A DNA stretch of 64,000 nucleotides from Tieghemiomyces parasiticus (lineage: Eukaryota; Kickxellomycota; Dimargaritomycetes; Dimargaritales; Dimargaritaceae): positions 1-64,000 of the forward strand of contig JANBPT010000001.1 of assembly GCA_027575765.1 (NCBI GenBank), given 5' to 3'. Below are positions 12,056-21,927 of the stretch, piece by piece. Below the pieces are notes generated by a model, which saw nothing but the letters and a program-made list of their open reading frames with translations, had not been told where the DNA came from and made no database searches. The translations under genes were made by a program, and so were the position numbers. Numbering within the stretch: position 1 is the stretch's first letter; each line of letters starts with the position of its first letter.

Positions 12056-12806
12056 ATTGGGTTCTCTAAGGTGCCTCACCCGCCTTCTCACCTGTACCGT
12101 CGGCCGGACCGACCGAGAACCCTGGTGGGTTTACGCTTTGAGTTGCTATGGCACTGTTCTCTGCATTCCGTCCTAACGTCAAGCTCAATCGCAATGGGCC
12201 GCTGCAACACACTATGTACTCGTCCTTAAGCGCCACTTTTTCGGCATTAGGTTAGATGTGCGATACCCGAGCCAAGTTTGCGGCCGATCGATTGTGGGTT
12301 GAGATAGTGATTTTGGATGGAAGAGCATGAGTCGGCGGGTGTCGACCGCCCTGTCCACGTGCCACATCCTCGCTTCTAAGCATACATGTACCATATTCGC
12401 CACCAACTTGCCTCCACCGTGCAGCACGCATACAACTGCTAGTATGTTACTGAGAAAAGGGGGGGCATGGGGCCAGGCTCTTATAATGCGTAGTATCAGT
12501 GACCATCCCTGCGCACCGCTATGGGCGACCACCTCGGTACCACTGTATGCATATGGCATGTCCAGCAAGTGAATGGGGAGGGGTCCTCTTGTAACCAAGG
12601 CGGCCCCCCAAGAGGCCTTCCCTTCCAAGAAGACCGCCTCTCTTTAGGTCCGACCTTCCCGATAGAAAATGGACGCCTCCACATTCAATCAGACGTCTTC
12701 CATTAAAAACAAAGAAGGAGGCGGACTTCAGATTGGAGAAGGAAACTTGGCCTGACTTGACGACCTCACTTTTTATAATCGAGGTCGTTAATTGCAGCGC
12801 CTAAGA
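12056..12806. other. Intergenic, no gene seen
   Basis: No supported coding region. The overlapping short frames on both strands (12212-12628 minus, 12327-12706 plus) look like chance. The right edge grades into the repeat that begins at about 12807. Confidence 0.55.
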
Positions 12807-12986
12807 TACACCAAACGGTTTCGCGTCATCATCTTAAACCACCCATATTTAAAGACGGCAAACCAGCCATAACCGCCTATTTCATCAAGTGTGTAATAAA
12901 TGTCTGTATTAACTTTCTAACTGGCCTGCTCGCCTACGACCCTCCCTCGGTCTTTACTAGTTGCCCTCTCCCCTCGGGACACACAC
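12807..12986 (+). repeat. Solo copy of the mariner-flanking repeat
   Basis: This segment matches the reverse complement of 26112-26292, the right flank of the mariner element. Positions 12914-12942 are identical over 29 nt to the complement of 26159-26187, and 12807-12820 are identical over 14 nt to the complement of 26279-26292. Blocks between them align with substitutions and small gaps. Similarity stops at the edge where the transposase would begin, so this copy has the terminal repeat but no transposase. Confidence 0.8.
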
Positions 12987-15162
12987 CCCGTTACACTCTG
13001 ACCAAGCCACGGAAACGTGGTGAGTCATACCTTCGCTAGGGTTGGCCGTGGTCTGCGTCCGGGAGAAGTCCAGCTTGTGACTACGGAGGCACACTGGGGC
13101 CTCCTGCAGCAGTAGGCGCGCGCGAAGCGGGCACCGTTTTCATACAGTACCGAGCCTCTATATTTGGGTTGTTATGATGCCTCCGCTGGCGAGGATGTTT
13201 ACCAGTGGGTCCCAGAGTGGGCGTTTCCACCCAGCTACCTAGCCCCCACCGCCAGCTGCCGTGACTTGTGACAAACACAGGTATGCAGCGCCGCACATCA
13301 TAGGTGAGAAGTTGGGGAAGTGGGGGGTCCGCCAACTACCATCCTTGCTGGATTGCAAGGCTACAGGTGTAACGGCCAAAGGCATTATTCGTTAAGAGTC
13401 CAGGGATCACCTACTTTTCATTCTATTGTACCCGGATCTGCTCGCCCGTTATCGTCCTTGGCTGGTTTCAGCTTCACTGCTTGACAAGCTCCCCCCCCGA
13501 CAGAACGCCCCCATCACGGCAGAGGGGCATGGGCAACGCTGTCGTGGGAGTGGGCAAGGAAGGAGTCTGTAAGACAATGGTGCGTCAGCTGCCTACACAG
13601 CGTTTCCTCCCCCCTTCCCTCGCTCTTGTGGGTAAGGTGACGGGCTTCACGCCGCTCGTCCTGGCAAAGACTATAGACACATCGCCCAGGTGGTCCCATT
13701 AGAAGCCTTACTGTTTTATTGTTGCTTGGGCTAAGGATCCACTTCTGGGCTGCGAGTGAGACACCGCCGGTAGCCGTTTCTGCAAAGCTATGCCAAGTCG
13801 AGAGCCTACTGTCTATATTCGGATCGCTACGCCCAGAATACTCTACGGTGGGGTGGCGGAGAAGTCTCTAGGATGGGGTGGAAAATAGACACGGATCATC
13901 CAAGCTTCGCCTCTCCGCCGGCCTGCAACGTCGGTCGGTTGGAATCCGTACCCTCACCTTCAAGGGGACTTGGGTGCGCGGGTAACTCACAGTCCATGGG
14001 TCGTTCCAAGGGGTCGACCGTGCACCTTGCAGCATCTGTGACGGCTAAACGCCAACGGTCGTAATAGTGACTTACTTCACGTGGTCTAGTGTAATAGCAG
14101 CCTTGTGGGACATCCCTGGTCCACAGGCGCTTGCGTAATGGCCGGACGGAGACCCTGGCGCTAAAGGCTAATCCAGAAGGATCTCGTCCCGTGGTGGATG
14201 GTCCCCTCGCCTTCGCCCTCACATGAGTCAGTACTAGAGGGATTGGTGGGTGGAGTTGCAGTGCGAGCAGGATGGGCCGACATGCCCTTCCTTGAAGCGG
14301 CAGGCCATATATGACGTCGTCTTCGGGGTACCTGGCGTGACGGGCCGTCGCTGCTTCGCTGGCCACCACGGGAGGGCCGGCTGACCAGGGCAGCCTGATT
14401 TGCGAGCTGATAGACTGGTTGAGCGACGGGGCAGAAACTTTGGACAGGAGGCAGCCTGGCACGGCTTCCACTACTTCCTCCTCGTCTTCCGCGACGGCAT
14501 TCACCCAACGGTGGCCACGATCTATATTCGCGTCGTGTTTATCCCTATCGGGCTGCTGACTTAGCGTCCGCGATGCGCCGTACCACCCACTCTCCCCGAC
14601 GACAGCGCCGTAAACCGGCCGTGTGCAACCTTGTCTACGCACGACGGTTGGGTTTGGCGCCGGCCTCGCTCACTGCGCTGACAATGGGTGACTATAGACC
14701 GTGAATTGTCCCCCCTCCCGGCCACAGTTCTTATCCCGCAGATGGCTGCGGTCTGTGGAACCTCGTCGTCCCCGGACGGGGAATCTGGTCGAAAAAACCG
14801 CCCCTTCCCTAGCTCGTCTGGGCTTCGGCGAGCCACGCATCATACGCCGATAGATCGATACCCCAGTCACTGAAACCCCCGGTGGCCCTCTATATGACCC
14901 CAGGCGGCCTGAGGAAATCCAGTCCGCAACCGCCCGTTTGCAGAGAATGCGCATACACCCCTCTGCTTTCCGCCGGTCAAATCGGGGAGAGGGGGGAGTG
15001 CATGAGCTACATGGTTCCAAATGATTCGCTCCCCACCCCCCAAGATTGTTGTGCGTTCCAGCGCCTTCCCCCCATCCCAACCCCCACCCTGCTCCCCCAT
15101 TGGAGGAGGGGGGTATTCCTCCCCCCCTTCCCCATCCTCCGACGCCCATCTGCTGCGCATGG
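12987..15162. other. Intergenic, no gene seen
   Basis: Long frames occur on the minus strand (for example 13896-14642, 248 codons), but their composition is R/P/S/G-rich and domain-free, as expected by chance in GC-rich DNA. From about 15040 the plus strand becomes strikingly pyrimidine-rich and leads into the antizyme leader. Confidence 0.5.
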
Positions 15163-16025
15163 CCACCCGCCAATCTTCCATCCGCGCGTCCCTGTTTCTC
15201 CCGTCCCATCCACCACCTTCATCCCCACCCCGCTTGCATCCGCCCCGACTTTTTACCTGCCCTCAAGGGACCCTTCCTCCCGTCTGCCACAATCTATTTA
15301 ACACTGCTCCCACCCCGCCCCCGACCCTGAAACGTGCCTAAGTAACTCTCACTTCTTTCTCTAGCTTATCCTCAAGCCAGCTACTGCAACCTCGCCCATT
15401 CGAGTCACTCGCAATCGGCTCATTCCCCTCGATTGCCTCCAGTTGCTGCTCTCTCTCTGCTCCTCCTCCACTTCCTCCTTCCCTGGTCTCGTCCGTCTCG
15501 TCTTCTATCGACTATAAAGCTTCTCTAAAGAACACATCCCTAACCCTTATAAATCCCAAAAAAATTTCCTCTTTTCACCAAACCCGCTTGTGCCACCCCC
15601 TTCTTTATTCCCCTTCGCCAACCTCCTCGAGTGTCTCGGAGGTTTTAAGCCCACTGATCCGATCACAACCACCTATCTGTCTCAAAGCTGTTGGCGAGCC
15701 TACCCTGTAGGACTTCGTCACACCCTTCCCTCGTCGACACGCTGGCCCAAACATTGGTTATCCTCCTCTTCTCCTCCTCCACCATCTGCAGTAAAGGCAT
15801 CAAACCCAAACCCCAGCTCTAGTCCCCAGTTGGTCCTTACGCTCATCCCCGTCCAACTCATAACCCTCCTTCCCTGCAACGCAAACCTTCACCTTCGCGC
15901 TTCCGAGTTTTTCCTGGTCTACGCTCCTCTCTGCAGTTGTCCACCGTCCGCACACACACCTTCGTTTACCCCCTTTTTCCATCACCCCCTATCTCTTCCT
16001 CCCCCACCGTACTGTCCCAGTCAAC
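15163..16025 (+). promoter_or_regulatory. ATG-free pyrimidine-rich promoter/leader of antizyme
   Basis: On the plus strand no ATG occurs between about 15163 and the antizyme start at 16026, over 860 nt, and most of the stretch is C/T-rich. A TATAAA lies near 15512 and a TATAAA-like TTATAAAT near 15547. The absence of upstream ATGs supports 16026 as the first start codon met by scanning ribosomes. Part of this is probably transcribed 5' UTR; the transcription start is not visible. Confidence 0.6.
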
Positions 16026-17070
16026 ATGATTGCCTACAGCCGCGAGACCCTTTTCGCCAGCCAGGAGTTCTCGAATAATAACGACCCGGAGGACTCGTCA
16101 CACCAGCAGCAGCACCAGGACGACTTCGACCTGGTGCCTGCGCAGAACTCCGACCACCCCCTCTCCGTCTACTGCCTCGAGCGCTCCGCCAGCCATCGGC
16201 GTGAGAAGTACTATTATCACGCGGGAAAGAAATCCGGGTGGTGCGTTTGACGTCCCTTCGGTTACCTTCGGAGGCGGAGGGGGACGACGGGGCGCCGCCG
16301 TCAAGCCCGGCGGGGTCGCTGCTGGCGCAGTTGATCCCGGGACCGGGAGCCCTGGGACGGACGAGAGCGAGGAGGATGACTCCTTCGCGTCGTCGTCCAT
16401 TCGCGCTGGCGCCAGTTGCTCGGCCCGTCGGGAAATCCCCCGCGCAGTGGCGAGAAGCGGTAGCAGTACCGCTTCCTCGCTGGGCTCCTCGCCCGGCCGA
16501 CTTTCGGCGTGTCTATCGCCGCCCCAGCTGCTGACCAAGGCTCTGCGGTCGGCGCCTGCCCCTGTCGTCATGACCGGCGGCCCTGTGCGTACCTCAGCGA
16601 CTACTGCCGGTGGTCTGCTGCGTCCGCGCGGTGAGGCGTCTCCGCGCCGTGCGCTCCGCCACGAGCATCTGCTGGATCGACTTTCCACCGAGCACCAACT
16701 GGCCCGTACCCTGTTCCCGGCCGACCGCGCCAACGCCGCCTCCGCCGAGATGTGGATCCAGGCCGGCGATCTGGCACACCGTCCGGCGCGCCCGACGGTC
16801 TGGAAAGCCTGCGAGGTTGCTCATCAGCTGTTTGTACAGGCCGACGGTTTCGCCCAGCTGACTGATGAGGAGTTCCGCACCGTTCTGCTGGCCCTGCTTG
16901 AGTTTGCCGAAGAGGCCCGCCATGACACAGCTATTGTCATGGCGATCAACCGCTCGCAGCCCGGGTCGGCCGACCTGGTACGCGCCTTCCTCTACGCCGG
17001 TTTCGAGATGATCCACCCTGCGACCTACCAGCACAGCCCGGATTACGTCCTAGTTGGCTACGAGCTCTAA
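16026..17070 (+). CDS. OAZ1: Ornithine decarboxylase antizyme, +1 frameshifted
   Basis: Two overlapping frames make one protein: 16026-16247 in frame 0 (74 codons, then TGA at 16248-16250) and 16249-17070 in the +1 frame, together about 347 residues. The C-terminal domain (about 255-347) has antizyme hallmarks: LFVQADGF, LLALLEFAEE, DLVRAFLYAGFEMIHP and a final DYVLVGYEL. Antizyme binds ornithine decarboxylase, directs it to the proteasome without ubiquitin and restrains polyamine uptake. In this family polyamines stimulate the frameshift, closing a feedback loop. Frame 0 ends KKSGWCV and the shifted frame resumes with DVPSV. About 180 residues rich in Gly, Ser, Ala and Arg separate the shift site from the domain, so the protein is longer than animal (about 230) or yeast (about 290) antizymes. 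There are no introns. It is convergent with the lipase gene. Confidence 0.93.
16245..16251 (+). promoter_or_regulatory. Programmed +1 ribosomal frameshift site GTT TGA C
   Basis: The last frame-0 codon is GTT, followed by TGA and then C. Moving one base forward reads GAC and enters the antizyme domain frame. The preceding GGG TGG TGC matches the context I recall for animal antizyme genes, where TGG TGC TCC TGA is used, so GTT replaces TCC here. The frames before and after contain no other route around the stop, and no intron boundary fits. Confidence 0.9.
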
Positions 17071-17428
17071 GTCGCCCACTGACTCCTGCATCCTTCCCCC
17101 TTTCTCGCTGATCTCATCGACCTCGTTCCCTCTAAAAGTAGTTTACCGCGGTGTTGGTCGTTCAGCTGCCGTGTACACCCTCTCCCGCACCTCTGTCATA
17201 GTTATGCTTCTCTACTCAAACAATTTTTCCTTCTCCTCGTATTTTCACGTGTGTGACGGCACTGCCGACTTTGCTTTACCAGGTCTTTATCCACTCCTGA
17301 GTGTGTATGAATGTGTGCTGCTGCTGTATTCTTAATTGTACACCAGTCACTACCCTCAAGGCTTAACCTACCGAGATTAATTTTTCAATACCCCCCATAT
17401 ACTTCGCCATCGACTCATTTACCAGTCC

Positions 17429-17434
17429 AATAAA
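17429..17434 (+). terminator. AATAAA polyadenylation signal (antizyme)
   Basis: AATAAA followed by a T run, 359 nt past the antizyme stop codon. Assigned by position only. Confidence 0.45.
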
Positions 17435-17716
17435 TTTTTTCAATACCACGCATTTTCTCACTATTTACTATGGTCGCGTCATGGCCCCCTCCCCCTTTCT
17501 CCTGTACCCAAGGGACTTACTAGGGCGGCCAAGCCCGAACGGTGGGCCCGATTAATTGATCTGGTGCTGGACATATGATCCTTCACAATTTACAAGGGGA
17601 ATATAAAGGACCTGGAGTACCTCACGGCATACCATCTCCCCCCCCCCCGCAACGAAGGTTAGTGAAGACTGAAATTCACCATGGACACATACTGCGAATG
17701 CACATCACTGGGTATC

Positions 17717-17722
17717 TTTATT
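17717..17722 (-). terminator. AATAAA polyadenylation signal (lipase)
   Basis: TTTATT on the plus strand reads AATAAA on the minus strand, about 83 nt past the lipase stop codon. Assigned by position. Confidence 0.45.
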
Positions 17723-17804
17723 TAGACCGATACCCCTATCCAGCATGTGCTGTCCAGAGTACCGCATAATTCCTCAATAACCTTTCGGCCTCCCCTTCTC
17801 CCCT

Positions 17805-19238
17805 TTATAAGCACCAGGGTCCGAAAGAAATGTCCCAGACATACATATGGGCGCCCATATTAGGCGACGGCTGGGCTTTGGAGCAGAGTGGGTTCTCGCG
17901 GATAGATGTGGGTTTGTTAGGGACCTTGACATCGGGGCACTCCATGACCTGGGTGGCATGTCGACTCAGACCCAGGGTGACCCAGTACTCGTGGGGGTGG
18001 TGGTAGAACCCGAGGAGAGTGGGAGGTAACGTTGGAATGAGGTCATTGTTGGAGGTTAGTCGGTTGACCTGGAAGGACCGGAGGGTCCTCCCGGTGGCGG
18101 TGGTCGGGTCGAGGAAAACCACCACCTGAGGAGCGGCCGCCATCTGCCCACGGTAGTCACTGAGCAGAGAGTCACCTCCCGATCCCGGGGGGTTATTACT
18201 AACTTGGGCGGCGGGAACGACGGCAGTGGTGGTGGTATACTTCAGCACCGTCTCGTAGACGAGCTCGGCAAAGGCGCGGTTACCCACGCGTGGTCCCCCG
18301 ATGGTCGTTAAGGTCAGGTCGATTTCTATATCCGCCCCATTCGGCCGATTCCGCCCGTTAGGGTTGGTGGGCACCAGCTCATCGATACGCTGGACGATAT
18401 CTAGACTGGCCAGGGTGGCCAACGCGCCACCAAGGGAGTGGCCTGTGACCACCATCTGGATCGTCTCGACGGGCCTGTCTGGGTTTTGCGTGAGGTCCGC
18501 GATGAGGTTAGTGAGCTGTTGGTGTATTTCCGGCTGGATAGCCTGGAAACACCGGTAAAACCCGCCGTGTACTTTGGCGCCTCGAATGGGATCGTAGGTA
18601 TAATTGAGTGAGGCAAACTGAAGGTCATAGAGCCAGGTATGGGGGTCGCTACTTCTGCAGGGGATAGATGGGAAGGCGGTAGGAGAATCGTAGGCATAAG
18701 TCACATCGTCGTCTGTATCCGGAAGCGAAGGGTTTCGTTCAGAGTCACCCTGTGCTCGGCCGAGTGTCGTAATAATATAAAAACTAACAAAAGAGGGGCG
18801 AAAAAGGCTGCTCACTTACCCTCGGAAGGATAATATAATCTCGGCCGTACGCTGATCGGTCAATCGGTAGGCCAGGTAGGCTGCCAATCCCATATCTGGT
18901 CGGTCAGCATAATGGTACACCTGGAACCCCTTGGTGCACCGCCGACCACAGTCCCACGCACGTACAGCCGGAGGCAGGCAATACGCGGCGGCAGCCCAGA
19001 GCGTGTGCTGGTAGAGCGCTTCGACCTTTGGTCCGGTTATTGGACGGGGTAACGTATCCCATAAGCCGTAGTGCTGCAACGGCGGTGGTGATGGTAGCTC
19101 AAGGTCGGCAGGTATCGTCGTTAAGGTGGGAGGCGGCGTTTCGGAGTAACTGTGACTGCCCCCACTGACGTAACCGGAACCTAAACTGGTCGACACGAGG
19201 AGAAGGAGTGAGCCCAGATTCCATATTGGGAAGCGCAT
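17805..19238 (-). CDS. Secreted class 3 triacylglycerol lipase
   Basis: Two exons, 19238-18820 and 18654-17805, give 422 residues. The 165-nt intron opens GTAAGT and closes CTGCAG. Other acceptors near 18740-18760 would leave the wrong phase or a stop, and this one joins FRG to SSDPHTW as in the family. The start at 19238 opens a signal peptide (MRFPIWNLGSLLLLVSTSLG); the frame runs further upstream but that part is not lipase-like. The class 3 core is complete: SFRG (oxyanion region), KVHGGFYRCF, TGHSLGG with nucleophile S213, GGPRVGN, NDLIPTLPP with acid D344, and GAHMYVW with catalytic H409. Cysteines C379, C397 and C421 near the end may form disulfides. The likely role is extracellular hydrolysis of glycerides. 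Confidence 0.92.
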
Positions 19239-20907
19239 GAGGCCAAGGATTCCGCAGCTGTGGAGCAGGCCGGATGTGGGGCGAGTGCAAGAATTAGAGT
19301 GATGCGGCGACGTTAGGAATGTGGTTAGAGGGCGTAGAGATGAATGGGGAGGCCGAGCTGTGAGTCGGAAAAGGGCTCTTCTGCGGGGGGGGGGCACAAA
19401 TAAGCTAAGTGGAAAGGCGGATGAACCCCTGCGTAGTGCACAGCAGGCTGCGGCAAAGGATGGGCAGGGTTGCTAAAGAAAAGGCAAGGCAGCGGACAAT
19501 GTTGGCCGCTGAGTATCTCATAAATAAATAAAAAATGGCCCAAAGCAACAGAGGATGTGGGACTCAATGTCGGTCGGAATATTCCGAAAAGTTGACATTT
19601 TATGCCCCTAATTCCTCCCCCCCTCCTCCCGTGCCTCTCTATACTTCACATTTACGACCGCGGCGCCTATATGCGTGGAGTATGACTGAGCACAGAGGAC
19701 GCCTGACCGACATACTGCACCCCCACCGGTTCAGCCCCGCTTAATTTCGGGTTTAATCGTTCCGCCGGTTCTCGTCGCCCAGCATTAGCAAACTCTGGCG
19801 GAGGAAGTCAGATAGGAGTTGCCTGTAACACGCACGCCGAGCTGAACACGTCATTCTGGGCCGCAACGGCCTGGTGGTAACCATCAATGAACTCCTAACT
19901 GCTATGCTGCGGCCTCTCCATTAGTACAGTAGCTCGCCAAAGGGAATTGTGCCTTGACCTTAATTTACCAGGTAAGTATTGGATACTTTAGCACCGGTAG
20001 AGCAGCTAAAGGGAGGAGGGGGGGAGAGTAGCTCAGGTGACTGTCATGCGGATGGACCGCGGGCAGGCCTGATGATTCAAGCCACCAAAGAAAGGCGCTG
20101 GTCAAGATCGTCAGCTAAACCGGTGACCTTGTACTTAGGGGCACCGGACTCGAATAGAATATGGAACGGGTCGTCGGTCGGTCCAAACGAATATAACAAG
20201 TAGGCGATGTAAAAACAATCTGGCCATATTAACAGTTATTTATTCGGTAAATGAAACCAAGCGGGGTGTTGGATCCGACATATCAACTGGTACGGCCCAC
20301 ACTAGCAACATACTAGTCCTCATAACGCAGCCCATCGTTTCAACTCTCCACCATACCCCCATCCACTGTTCCAGCTTTTTTCCAACGTGATGTGTACATC
20401 CTCAGTAGACAAATGCGTTACTAAGGCTGTAATACCAAGAATATTCTAACACAATCAAGCATCGTGCGGGGCTATATCGCCGATGCTATCTCTAGCGTCA
20501 ACAAGTGATCCGTCCACTTTCGCACTGAATACCGAACTGTGGATAGAGTATCAGTGGTCGGACCACACGCCAGCCAGTCGTAAAGATCTTGACGAAGGGG
20601 GGGGGCACCAGCTACCTGCGGGTTACCATTTACACCAATGCCACAGTCAGGATCTATCGTCCCGACCCGCCAACTGCCGAATATCGAGCCCTGGCGTAGA
20701 TCAATGTACCGACTTGGGCACACTGCAACCACTTCGAGTTGGGGCTCTCCGTATTGCAAATATATAACGTTCGAACCTCATTTACTACATGATTTTATCA
20801 TATTGCGCCTAATCGTTTTGACTACCAGTTACTAATTTCTAATGAGACTTCGCTAGATAAATCGATGTCCACAATGTTTCGGGCTGCCACCGGCATTGTA
20901 GCCATTC
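19239..20907. other. Intergenic, no gene seen
   Basis: The 5' flank of the lipase gene, then the 3' flank of the hydrolase. G runs occur at 19385-19394 and 20597-20605. No frame here shows a domain or codon bias. Confidence 0.55.
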
Positions 20908-21927
20908 TCATACGGCAATGACGTTCCCCCCGTTAAAGTGCTGGTCCAGGGCTGCGTTAAAGCGACTGAACTGTTCCAAAGCCAGAGCGTGGCCCGACCC
21001 TGGAAATACCAGTGTCGGTGCGCGGAGGTGGGTGGCGAGTAGCAGTGAGTCAGCGCAGGGAATTACTCGATCGTCGGTGCCCGTAAGGATCAGACAGCGG
21101 ACCCGTGGATGGTCGCGTAGGGGCTGCAACTGGTTCGGCGACACCCAATGGCGCATCGGTGCTGAAAGGTGCCCCAAGAGCTCCTGGAAAGTGTTGATGG
21201 GCGTAAAGGCGTCGAGATGCCTTCCAGACTCGTGGATGAAATCCAAGTTGGTGTGTACGCGGCCGACCAGTCTAAGGTTTCCTCCCAGGTCCGTACAGGG
21301 CTGCTGTAACCAGAAGAAAGGAAACACCAACCCCTTGCTCAGCTGTACCTTTTCACTGTTACTTCGGGCCAGCGCAAGGCGCACAAATTGGTAGGAGGTG
21401 GTGATGGGGAAACAGCAACGCCTCATGGTGGTACTGGTGAAGGCGAAGCTCGCGAACCGGTCGAGGTCGCCCGCGATGGCCATTTCCTGGGCCACCATTC
21501 CGCCGAGGCTGAATCCAACCACATGGATGTCGGCCTTCCACCCTAGGTGGTCGAGGAGGGCTAGGGTATCGTGGGCCATGGCCTTGGTGGTGGAAAACCC
21601 CGGTGGGGTATCGGACCTACCAACCCCACGAGCATCAAAGATGAGTATTTGGTATTCGGGTCGGGTAGCGAAGTACCGAACCTGGTATTCCCACGCCGCC
21701 AAATTCATGATGATTCCACTGATGAACACCACGCGCCGGGGTCCGTGGCCGTGGAGTTCATAGTAGAGCCGAAATTCGACGGATCCGTCATTGGGACGTG
21801 CCGGTACTATGAAGTAGGCCTGACTATGTAAGGTTTCAACGAAGGTTGCTGGGGGCAGCTTGACCAACAAAGGTTTGGTCTCGAATATATCGCCAGACAG
21901 TGGCTGGCTCGGCTGTGAGCACTCCAT
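20908..21927 (-). CDS. Alpha/beta-hydrolase fold protein
   Basis: A single exon of 339 residues from the ATG at 21927; the frame extends two codons upstream but without an ATG. The alpha/beta-hydrolase core is clear: a strand-turn VVFISGI with the oxyanion region after it, LIFDARGVGRSD, the nucleophile elbow VVGFSLGG (S140), LILTGTDDRVIP with the acid residue at 285-286, and PGSGHAL with H313. This is the AB_hydrolase-1 pattern of small-molecule esterases and hydrolases. The substrate cannot be read from the sequence. No signal peptide or transmembrane segment is evident, so it is probably cytosolic. It lies in tandem with the lipase on the same strand but 1.7 kb away, so joint transcription is unlikely. 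Confidence 0.88.
   Translation of the reverse strand: MECSQPSQPLSGDIFETKPLLVKLPPATFVETLHSQAYFIVPARPNDGSVEFRLYYELHGHGPRRVVFISGIIMNLAAWEYQVRYFATRPEYQILIFDARGVGRSDTPPGFSTTKAMAHDTLALLDHLGWKADIHVVGFSLGGMVAQEMAIAGDLDRFASFAFTSTTMRRCCFPITTSYQFVRLALARSNSEKVQLSKGLVFPFFWLQQPCTDLGGNLRLVGRVHTNLDFIHESGRHLDAFTPINTFQELLGHLSAPMRHWVSPNQLQPLRDHPRVRCLILTGTDDRVIPCADSLLLATHLRAPTLVFPGSGHALALEQFSRFNAALDQHFNGGNVIAV

Larger units (their letters stand above)
17071..17804. other. Convergent 3' flanks of antizyme and lipase
   Basis: This region holds the 3' UTRs of two convergent genes. A T-rich and AATAAA-containing segment (17370-17460) suits antizyme 3' processing. A run of 11 C residues lies at 17638-17648. No gene seen. 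Confidence 0.6.

Noticed and set aside
13896..14642. 248-codon minus-strand frame
   Set aside because: Arg/Pro/Gly-rich composition with no family resemblance and no supporting splice or start context.
15590..16078. 162-codon plus-strand frame overlapping the antizyme start
   Set aside because: It has no ATG (the apparent start is GTG) and reads low-complexity pyrimidine-rich DNA; it is leader, not a uORF.
18655..18819. Reading the lipase without an intron, or with acceptors near 18740-18760
   Set aside because: These give a stop or the wrong phase and separate the FRG block from WLYDL, which are adjacent in class 3 lipases.
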